The notes under the pieces are model-generated. The model was not told where the DNA came from. It did no database searches and worked only from the letters and a program-made list of their open reading frames with translations. Of a stretch of 64,000 nucleotides of DNA, positions 9,746-21,700 are shown in pieces. The position numbers were made by a program, and so were the translations under genes. This stretch comes from Nematostella vectensis (lineage: Eukaryota; Cnidaria; Anthozoa; Actiniaria; Edwardsiidae), in the NCBI RefSeq assembly GCF_932526225.1, contig NC_064044.1, forward strand, positions 749,001-813,000, written 5' to 3'. Numbering within the stretch: position 1 is the first letter of the stretch; every line of letters starts with the position of its first letter.

Positions 9746-12700
9746 CTACATATAAATACCAACAAATAAATACCAACTAATAAATACCAACAAATAAATA
9801 CCAACAAATAAATACCAACAAATAAACACCAACAAATAAACATCAACAAATAAATCCCAACAAATAAATACCAACAAATAAATCCCAACAAATAAACACC
9901 AACAAATAAATACCAACAAATAAACATCAACAAATAAATACCAACAAATAAACCAATATGAGTGAGATCAAGAGGTGGATAACGAAGAACAACTGGCGTA
10001 TTCTACAAATAAACACGAACCCACAACAAAAACAGCACAGAAGACTTCATTCTTAATATTTATTTACCTTTGGGTCTATCCACAAAGCACCCACAACCAA
10101 AACAGTACCAGAAGACTTTTATTCTTAATATTTATTTACCTTTGGGTCCCGCCATTGTAGCTCCTCTTGCTCTTCCTTGTCGTGACGCACGTCCTGTAAT
10201 AACAAGGGGTCAGAATCATTCCCGAGTAGTGCCGAGTCACTCCCGAAAAGTATCGAGTCATTCCCGAGTAGTGCAGCGTCACTCTCGAATACTCCCGATT
10301 CACTCCCGAGTAGTAACAACTGATTCCTGCTTAGTTAAACAAGGTTTTTCTTTGCCTGATAACTTGCCAAGTTTCCCATTGTGCTGAATTCTTACTAGCT
10401 AAATGACCACTTAGTAACATGTAAAGCACAGTCTATTCAGTTTTGTTCTTGGTATGTCCACTCTTGGGAGATTGAGATTTAAACCAGTTTAATTAAACCA
10501 CCTTTAAATTGGTCTAAGTGCTGGTGTGAATGCGGTATAAGCTTGAAGTTATGCGGTGGCAAATATATGCAGCCAGGCGCTATTCGAATCCAAACAGAGG
10601 GTAGAATCGTTTCCGAATGTTACCGAGGTATTTCAGAATGTCACCGAGTTATTTTGGAAGATGCACGAGACCTGAAGGGTACTTACGATTCTATGCACGA
10701 TGCAGCTCGCAGGAATCCAGATGCAGGCGGCAAAGAATAAGATGGTCCCCACGATGTTCGCGCGCATGAACTCCACGAATGTGTTCACGTCTAAGTTGGT
10801 AAGAAGAGTCCAGAAGCGCTCAATCACATCCTGGGTAGTTTTCTCGCACTTGCCCTAAAGGGAAATGATCGGGGAGTAAGGTGGTGTTGAGATGGTACGA
10901 CTTGCCCTGAGAGGAGATGATCGGAGAGTAAGGTGGTGTAAAGATGGTACGACTTGCCCTAAGAGGAGAAGACCGGGGAGTAAGGTGGTGTTAAAATGGT
11001 ACAACTTGCCCTGAGAGGAGATGAGCGGGGAGTAAGGTGGTGTAAAGATGGTACGACTTGCCCTGAGAGGAGATGATCGGGGAGTAAGGTGATGTTAAAA
11101 TGGTACGACTTGCCCTTAGAGGAGATGATCGGGGAGTAAGGTGGTGTAAAGGTGGTACGACTTGCCCTTAGAGGAGATGATCGGGGAGTAAGGTGGTGTA
11201 AAGATGGTACGACTTGCCCTGAGAGGAGATGATCGGGGAGTAAGGTGGTGTTAAAATGGTACGACTTGCCCTTAGAGGAGATGATCGGGGAGTAAGGTGG
11301 TGTAAAGATGGTACGACTTGCCCTAAGAGGAGAAGACCGGAGAGTAAGGTGGTGTTAAAATGGTACAACTTGCCTGAGAGGAGATGATCGGGGAGTAAGG
11401 TGGTGTAAAGATGGTACGACTTGCCCTAAGAGGAGATGAGCGGGGAGTAAGGTGGTGTTAAAATGGTACGACTTGCCCTAAGAGGAGATGAGCGGGGAGT
11501 AAGGTGGTGTAAGGATGGTACGACTTGCCCTTAGAGGAGAAGATTCGGGGGTTAAGGTGGTGTAAAGATGGTACAACTTGCCCTGAGAGGAGATGATCGG
11601 GGAGTAAGGTGGTGTGAAGATGGTACGACTTGCCCTTAGAGGAGATGATCGGGGGGTAAGGTGGTGTAAAGATGGTACAACTTGCCCTGAGAGGAGAAGA
11701 CCGGGGAGTAAGGTGGTGTTAAAATGGTACGACTTGCCCTAAGAGGAGATGAGCGGGGAGTAAGGTGGTGTAAAGATGGTACGACTTGCCCTTAGAGGAG
11801 AAGATTCGGGGGTTAAGGTGGTGTAAAGATGGTACAACTTGCCCTGAGAGGAGATGATCGGGGAGTAAGGTGGTGTGAAGATGGTACAACTTGCCCTGAG
11901 AGGAGATGATCGGGGAGTAAGGTGGTGTTAAAATGGTACAACTTGCCCTTAGAGGAGATGATCGGGGGAGTAAGGTGGTGTAAAGATGGTACGACTTACC
12001 CTGAGAGGAGATGATCGGGGAGTAAGGTGGTGTTAAAATGGTACGACTTGCCCTTAGAGGAGATGATCAGGGAGTAAGGTGGTGTAAAGATGGTACGACT
12101 TGCCCTGAGAGGAGATGATCGGGGGGTAAGGTGGTGTAAAGATGGTACTACTTGCCCTTAGAGGAGATGATCGGGGAGTAAGGTGGTGTTGAGATGGTAC
12201 GACTTGCCCTGAGAGGAGATGATCGGGGAGTAAGGTGGTGTAAAGATGGTACGACTTGCCCTTAGAGGAGATGATCGGGGAGTAAGGTGGTGTAAAGATG
12301 GTACGACTTGCCCTAAGAGGAGATGATCTAGGAGTAAGGTGGTGTTAGATGGTACGACTTGCCCTGAGAGGAGATGAGCGGGGAGTAAGGTGGTGTAAAG
12401 ATGGTACAACTTGCCCTGAGAGGAGATGATCGGGGAGAAAGGTGGTGTAAAGATGGTACGAAATGCCCTTAGAGGAGATGATCGGGGAGTAAGGTCTCGG
12501 CCCTGAATTTGACTTGTTGAACGCATGTGAGCTTACTAGAAGCTTGTGTTCGTCAGTTCCAAGGTGGGACATTCTTAAAGGAGCAGTGTCATGGTAAGAG
12601 CTTTGCAATAGCTCTCCGGCCCGGACACAATGAATTTCAGTCAAATTCTAATACTGACTTATGAGCTTTTGGTGACCACAAACTGTCAATGAACATAGTT

Positions 12701-15700
12701 TTCGATAAAATATTGCATGTTATTTTTACAAGGCATTGACAGCTTAAAGTTCAACTGTTTGTAGACAATTAAAAGCCTACAATAAACACTGACTCCAGAC
12801 ATGCGCAGTACGATGACGCTGCACCTTTAAAGTGAAATAAAACTTTACTTAGTAAGCGCAGACAGTATTGCTGATTTTGTCAATATTCTATGCGATAATA
12901 CATTAGGATTTTAAATGTGAACCGATTAGAACACGGTTTATATAAGCGCTATGTAAATGCTTTATTTATTTTATTTATTATTAAACTCACCTTTCTACAC
13001 ATGTCAGTTTTGCAGATCCGTCCACTACCACAGGGCACCCACCCATCTGGGATACACTATAATTGACCTGTCTTCACATGCCAGTTTTGCAGAACCGGCT
13101 ACTACCACAGGGCACCCACCCCTCTGGGATACACTATAATTGACCTGTCCTCACATGCCAGTTTTGCAGAACCGGCTACTACCACAGGGCACCCACCCCT
13201 CTGGGATACACTATAATTGACCTGTCTTCACATGCCAGTTTTGAAGAACCTGCTACTACCACAGGGCACCCACCCCTCTGGGATACACTATTACTCACTT
13301 GTCTACACATGCCAGTTCTGCAGATACGCCCATCGCTGATCGTGAGGTATTCTCCACTAGTTCTGTTCTTCCACGGCGCACACGGCGCATTCTTGTTTGA
13401 TTGACAGCAAACCCTACATGCGTCAGCACCCTCGTTACATAAGCAAGGTTCCAGTCCCTCCGTGATGCAGAATTCAACGCATTTGCCCGACCGGCACTTC
13501 CCTCTGTCAGACAATAAAGTGAAAACTTAGTACAAGTACGTCACAGGACAGACATCACGTGATAATTTAGTACAAGTACGCCACAGGACACATCACGTGA
13601 TTACTTAGTACAAGTACGTCACAGGACAGACATCAAGTGATTACTTAGTACAAGTACGTCACAGGACAGAAATCACGTGATTACTTAGTACAAGTACGTC
13701 ACAGGACACATCACGTGATTACTTAGTATAAGTACGTAGCAGGATAAAGATCACGTGACAACTTTGTACAAGTACGTCAAAGGACAGAAATCACGTGATT
13801 ACTTAGTATAAGTACGTCACAGGACAGACATCACGTGATTACTTAGTATAAGTACGTCGCAGGACAAAAATCACGTGATTACTTAGTACAAGTACGTCAC
13901 AGGACAGACATCAAGTGATTACTTAGTACAAGTACGTCACAGGACACATCACGTGATTACTTAGTACAAGTACGTCACAGGACAGACATCACGTGATAAT
14001 TTAGTACAAGTACGCCACAGGAAAGACATCACGTGATAATTTAGTACAAATACGCCACAGGACACATCACGTGATTACTTAGTACAAGTACGTCACAGGA
14101 CAGACATCACGTGATTACTTAGTATAAGTACGTCGCAGGATAAAGATCACGTGACAACTTTGTACAAGTACGTCAAAGGACAGACATCGCGTGATAATTT
14201 AGTACAAGTACGCCACAGGACAGACATCACGTGATTGCCCTAGAACAAGTACGTCACAGGACAGACATCGCGTGATTACTTAGTACAAGTACGTCACAGG
14301 ACAGACATCACGTGATAATTTAGTAAAAGTACGCCACAGGACACATCACGTGATTACTTAGTACAAGTACCTCACAGGACAGTCATCACGTGATTACTTA
14401 GTATAAGTACGTCGCAGGACAGACATCACGTGATAATTTAGTACAAGTACGCCACAAGAAACATCACGTGATTACTTAGTACAAGTATGTCACAGGACAG
14501 ACATCACGTGATAATTTAGTACAAGTACGCCACAGGACAGACATCACGTGATAATTTAGTACAAGTACGCCACAGGACACATCACGTGTTTGCTTAGTAC
14601 AAGTACGTCACAGGAAGACATCACGTGATTACTTAGTATAAGTACGTCGCAGGACAGACATAACGTGATAATTTAGTACAAGTACGTCACAGGACACATC
14701 ACGTGATTATTTAGTGCAAGTACGTCACAGGACAGACATCACGTGATTACTTAGTATAAGTACGTCGCAGGACAAAAATCACGTAATTACTTAGTACAAG
14801 TACGTCACAGGACAGACATCGCGTGATTACTTAGTACAAGTACGTCACAGGACAGACATCACGTGATAATTTAGTACAAGTACGCCACAGGACACATCAC
14901 GTGATTACTTAGTACAAGTACCTCACAGGACAGTCATCACGTGATTACTTAGTATAAGTACGTCGCAGGACAGACATCACGTGATAATTTAGTACAAGTA
15001 CGTCACAGGACAGACATCACGTGATAATTTAGTACAAGTACGCCACAGGACACATCACGTGTTTGCTTAGTACAAGTACGTCACAGGAAGACATCACGTG
15101 ATTACTTAGTACAAGTACGTCGCAGGACAGACATCACGTGATTACTTAGTACAAGTACGCCACAGGACACATCACGTGATTACTTAGTATAAGTACGTCA
15201 CAGGACAGACATAACGTGATAATTTAGTACAAGTACGTCACAGGACAGACATCACGTGATTACTTAGTATAAGTGCGTCGCAGGACAAAAATCACGTGAT
15301 TACTTAGTACAAGTACGTCACAGGACAGACATCACGTGATTGCCCTAGAACAAGTACGTCACAGGACAGACATCGCGTGATTACTTAGTATAAGTACGTC
15401 ACAAGACAGACATCACGTGATTACTTAGTATAAGTTCATCACAGAACAGACATCCCGTGGTTATTTGGTACAAGTACGTCACAGGATAGATATCACGTGA
15501 TTACTTGGTACAAGACGATAAGCAGGAATATTTTTAATATATGCACGTTTAGATAGCGATAGTGCTCACCCTTCAATGCATGTATAGTTGTCCTGTTGGA
15601 GTTTAGATAGCGATAGTACTCACCCTTCAATGCATGTATAGTTGTCCTGTTGCTATTTAGATAGTGATAGTGCTCACCCTTCAATGCATGTATAGTTGTC

Positions 15701-18700
15701 CTGTTGGTATTCAGATAGCGATAGGTCTCACCCTTCAATGCATGTATAGTTGTTCTGTTGGTATTCAGATAGCGATAGGTCTCACCCTTCAATGCATGTA
15801 TAGTTGTCCTGTTGGAGTTTAGATAACGATAGTACTCACCCTTTAATGCATGTATAGTTGTCCTGTTGGTATTCAGATAGCGATAGGTCTCACCCTTCAA
15901 TGCATGTATAGTTGTCCTGTTGGCATTTAGATAGCGATAGGTCTCACCCTTCAATGCATGTATAGTTGTCCTGTTGGAGTTTAGATAGCGATAGTACTCA
16001 CCCTTTAATGCATGTATAGTTGTCCTGCTGGTATTCAGATAGCGATAGGTCTCACCCTTCGATGCATGTATAGTTTTCCTGTTGCTATTTAGATAGTGAT
16101 AGTGCTCACCCTTCAATGCATGTATAGTTGTCCTGTTGGTATTCAGATAGCGATAGGTCTCACCCTTCAATGCATGTATAGTTGTTCTGTTGGTATTCAG
16201 ATAGCGATAGGTCTCACCCTTCAATGCATGTATAGTTGTCCTGTTGGAGTTTAGATAACGATAGTACTCACCCTTTAATGCATGTATAGTTGTCCTGTTG
16301 GTATTCAGATAGCGATAGGTCTCACCCTTCAATGCATGTATAGTTGTCCTGTTGGCATTTAGATAGCGATAGGTCTCACCCTTCAATGCATGTATAGTTG
16401 CCCTGTTGGTATTTAGATAGTGATAGGTCTCACCCTTCAATGCATGTATAGTTTTCCTGCTGGCATTTAGATAACGATAGTGCTCACCCTTCAATGCATG
16501 TATAGTTGTCCTGTTGGAGTTTAGATAGCGATAGTATTCACCCTTCAATGCATGTATAGTTGTCCTGTTGGTATTCAGATAGCGATAGGTCTCACCCTTC
16601 AATGCATGTATAGTTGTCCTGTTGGCATTTAGATAGCGATAGGTCTCACCCTTCAATGCATGTATAGTTGTCCTGTTGGAGTTTAGATAGCGATAGTACT
16701 CACCCTTTAATGCATGTATAGTTGTCCTGTTGGTATTCAGATAGCGATAGGTCTCACCCTTCAATGCATGTATAGTTGTTCTGTTGGCATTCAGATAGCG
16801 ATAGTACTCACCCTTCAATGCATGTATAGTTGTCCTGTTGCTATTCAGATAGTGATAGTACTCACCCTTCAATGCATGTATAGTTGTCCTGTTGGTATTC
16901 AGATGGCGGACACGAAGCACTTTTGCCTGTGCAAAACGTGTCCACGGTGCAATGCTGCGGGTCAGCGGCACGGCATATTTTATCTTTTGCCTTGAACTGG
17001 CATCCCTCACAACATGGAGAATCATAGCCATCACTGAGGAAGACAAGAAAAGTGGCCATGAGTCATAAAAAAGACAACACAAGTGACTACGAGTCACGTA
17101 AAGACACATGTAATTACATGTGCTGCACTTCCCTTATTTGTTATCATGTGTACAACACATGTAATAATCTGAGCTGTATACCCTGGCTAACGGTCACGTG
17201 TACAGCACGTGTCATTAGCTGCATAACATGCCCTTCAGAAACTTGCAGCCATATGTACATACAGCACGTGTCATTACCTGCATTGCGTGTCCTTCACCAG
17301 CTTGCAGTCACGTGTACAACACTTGGTCCCAGTCACGCCAAGGTTGCCGGGGTCACACTCTTCGCCTTCCTCGAGCTTGTAATTACCACAGATGATGTCA
17401 CGTGGTTCTAGAGACAGGGAGAATTCAGTCAAGACACAGAAAACGTGCACAGAACAGGTACGCACAAACAGACTGATCTTTTCCCTCACCTTTAAAACAA
17501 AGCTCTGATTTGGATTTCAGCACATAAGAAACTTGTCGTTTACTACACGGAGAGAATTTCTGAAAAAACAAAATAAATAAAAAAGGCAGTCCAGTACGCT
17601 GTCCTTTCTAGGTCTAAATCCATTTTAAAGCCATGTCGGCTTACAACATGATATTGAGCTCACTAGTTTACGCGGTGAATAGTTGTTATTCCACCGACCG
17701 CTGACTAGTCCCCACCTTGTTGTTATCCCGCTGACCGCTGACCGACGCAGGGTACATGATAAATTTCCCGCCATTTCGCTCATCCGGGGCACACTCTTCG
17801 CCTTCAGGGTCATGCTCACTGCCGAAATTATGACCTACAGGGGGAGGGAAAGTTATCAATCAATAGCTACAGGGGGGGGGGGGTATCAATCAATACCTAC
17901 AAGGGGAAGGAAAGGTATTGATCAATACCTACAGGGGGAGGGAAAGGTATACAGTAGATCAATACCTACAGGGGGATGGAAATGTATAGATCAATACCTA
18001 CAGGGGGAGGGAAAGTTATTGATCAATACCTACAGGGGGAGGTAAAGGTATCAATCAATACCTACAGGGGGAGAAAAAGGAATCGATCAATACCTACAGG
18101 GGGAGGGAATGGTATCGATCAATAAGTGTGGCATTTTTAGTGTAGAATATTCCCCATAGTGTAGTATACACCCCAGAAAGTAGAATACAGCCCATGATAA
18201 CTACTTATTAACCAAGCGTGAAGGCTGTTCGGAGAAATATCAGACCGAGGACTTGAATGTATGCCCCAATGCCACATGCCACGCAAAAAGATCAATGTCA
18301 GCATTGTTTTTATAGTTGTGACAAGCACCATGATATGATTCAACGACTTTTCGGGCTATTTCTCTTATTTTCACCTTTTGGAAGCAACAGGCTTCATCCA
18401 AAAGGGGCTACAGATCCAAACAATGAGAAAGAAAGTTCAGTTGTCAGTCTTCACAGCATGAATGGACTGTTTGGTGTGAAAACTCCACGGTATGTAGAGA
18501 ACAAACTTCTGATGTAAAAGAAAACACCAAACACTGTGCTGCTTTATGGTGATTTGATGGAAATATTGCATTTACAAAGAAGCTGCAGTATCTTAAAGAT
18601 ACTTTTTTTGGTTTATTCTTTGTTTCTTAGTCTGATATAAATAAGCCTGTATTTCTTGGCTATCGGTGGCCCTCGCCGGCTCGCCAGATTGTTTATTTCT

Positions 18701-21700
18701 TGTCAAAATTTTCTTTTACAATCTTGTCAGGATAATAAAACTCAGCCTCAAAGTGCTTGTTGTCATCCAATTCTCAACTTCTAAGACCTGTTTGTTTTTT
18801 TGGTTGATTTTGGCTTTCTGGTCGATTTTCCTTTCACAACCTCACACAAAGCCTGCTGCCAAAAATATCCAAAACTGGCCACGGGCAACATCGTAGGATT
18901 CCAGCCAGCTCAACAGCCAATCAGAGCATGTGTTCTATCTTAGCCATATAATAAAGTAGAATACGCACCAAACTCGTGTGCCGTCACAATGTCTGCCTCC
19001 TCAGTCAGCACGCGACGTCCCCAGTTAACGCTGCTGCTCAGCCCGGTGTTAAGGTACAAGGTACGGCTAGATGTACGATACTCTGAGGGTAATAATAGAA
19101 TCATGGTACGGCTAGATGTACGATACTCTGAGGGTAATAATAGAATCATGGTACGGCTAGATGTACGATACTCTGAGGGTAATAATAGAATCATGGTACG
19201 GCTAGATGTACGATACTCTGAGGGTAATAATAGAATCATCATAGTATATATCGTAATGACAATCAATAATCACCACCGCCATCATGATCATCACCGCTGC
19301 CATCATCACCATCATTATCATAAACAACACTACTATCATAATCACCATTACCACCAAAATCACCATCTCCACAATCATCATTACAATCACTATCACCTAA
19401 ACCACCATTATCACCATCACCATCACCATCACCATCACCATCACCATAACCATCACCATCATCATTCCCATCGCCATCACCATCATCATTCCCATCACCA
19501 TCACCATCACCATCACCATCACCATCACCATCACCATCATCATTCCCATCGCCATCACCATAACCATCATCATTCCCATCGCCATCACCATAACCATCAC
19601 CTAAACCACAATAATCGCCATCACCATCACCATAACCATCACCTAAACCACAATAATCGCCATCACCATAATCATCACCTAAACCACAATAATCGCCATC
19701 ACCATAACCATCACCTAAACCACAATAATCGCCATCACCATAACCATCACCTAAACCACAATAATCGCCATCACCATAACCATCACCTAAACCACAATAA
19801 TCGCCATCACCATCACCATCACCATAACCATCACCTAAACCACAATAATCGCCATCACCATCACAACCACCTATCCAACCATAATCGCTATCACTTTCAC
19901 TACCACCATAACCATCACCGAAACCACCATAATCACCATCTCAACCACCTAAACCACCATCATCACCCTCACTATTATGATCGCCACCCCTTTCACCGAC
20001 ACCATCACCACCATTATCACCATTACCACCACCATCATCATCACAATCACCACAATTATCATAATTGTTAGGACCAGCATCATCATCATGACTATCATGT
20101 CTTACCCTCAGTGCATATTCCCCCTACAGCATTCCTCTTGGCGTTACCAACATACGCCAGACCAATGACACCATCAGCAAAGTCCTGATATGTAAACAAG
20201 TGGGCCAGGCAGTAGTCCCTCCAAGTCTTCTCGTAGCTGAATGTCTGTAAGAGAATAGTACTAAAATAATACATACAAACAATGATCATCACCATCACCA
20301 TCATCATTGGCATCATCACCATCATCTTTATCACTATCATCATTTCAATCACTATGACAATGACCATCATTATCACCAACATCATCACTATCACCATCAC
20401 CATCATCATTGGCATCATCACCATCATCACTACAATCACCACGACCATGGCCATTATTATAACCAACATCATCACCATCTATCACCATCACCGTCGCCAC
20501 CATCTTTATTGCCATCATCATTACAATCACCATCACCACGACCGTCATTGCCATCATCATTACAATCACCATCACCACGACCGTCATTGCCATCATCATT
20601 ACAATCACCATCACCACCACCGTCATTGCCATCATCATTACAATCACCATCACCACGACCGTCATTGCCATCATCATTACAATCACCATCACCACGACCG
20701 TCATTGCCATCATTTGAAAGAAGAAGAAGAAGCGCTGTTCTCTGTGTAGTGTATAGAAAGTCTGGATTAAAGGGAAATGAGATTGATGATTCATGGGATT
20801 GAGAGATCCACTCTTTCTATAGTTGGATTTTATTCAAGGATTCTTTGAGAGTGAATGAGAAATCCATTTTTGTACATAGGTCTTACAGGGTTGTAATTTC
20901 TGTTTCAACAAGGAATAGAAGCATGGGAATTAGGATACTCTGTCAGCGAAATATAACGAGAAAGGATTTAGCTGAATCTGGAGAAAGGAGACATTTCGCA
21001 CTAGGGTTAGAGATATTTTATTCACTGAATACAATATTCAATACAAATTGGGAATGCATTTTTGGTTATTTGATTAAGAAATCGCTGAAAAAGTATCCTA
21101 TTGCCGTGATAGAAGCATCACTTTCTTTAGTTGAAAAATAAACTTACACACACACACACAAAATGGTTACCTCCAGTAGTTTTTTGATGTTCCACAAATT
21201 AAGTGGGGCATTGTACTGCGGTCCTCCACTCTCCTTGTGAACTATGACCTGTGAAAACAGTATAAAATATCTGGTGAGTTTGAAATGCTAAGCATTATGT
21301 CATTTACTGAATTATAAGATACTCATAATGAGCATGTTGCCCTAATGCATCTTAACCTTCACACACTAAAGGATTCACAATAAACGCAATAAACAAAATA
21401 TTTATGCATATAACCCCAAATGATGGCATATAACCCTAAATGATAGCCAGCATATAACCCTAAATGATAGCTAGCATATAACCCTAAATGATAGCCAGCA
21501 TATAACCCTAAATAATAGCCAGCATATAACCCTAAATGATAGCCAGCATATAACCCTAAATGATAGCCAGCATATAACCCTAAATGATAGCCAGCATATA
21601 ACCCTAAATGATAGCCAGCATATAACCCTAAATGATAGCCAGCATATAACCCTAAATGATAGCCAGCATATAACCCTAAATGATAGCCGGCATATAACCC

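Noticed and set aside
10140..10325. 64-codon minus-strand frame running past exon 18 upstream
   Set aside because: Only the part from 10193 down to 10140 is bounded by acceptor and donor with the right phase. The upstream part is a degenerate short repeat.
15493..17109. 538-codon minus-strand frame with HALKGE repeats
   Set aside because: It overlaps ADAM17-like exon 15 in a different frame. The exon's own frame gives the disintegrin cysteines, and the repeat frame is an artefact of the 54-bp unit.
18989..20071. 360-codon His-rich plus-strand frame
   Set aside because: Translation of ACCATC hexamers; overlaps exon 11 antisense.
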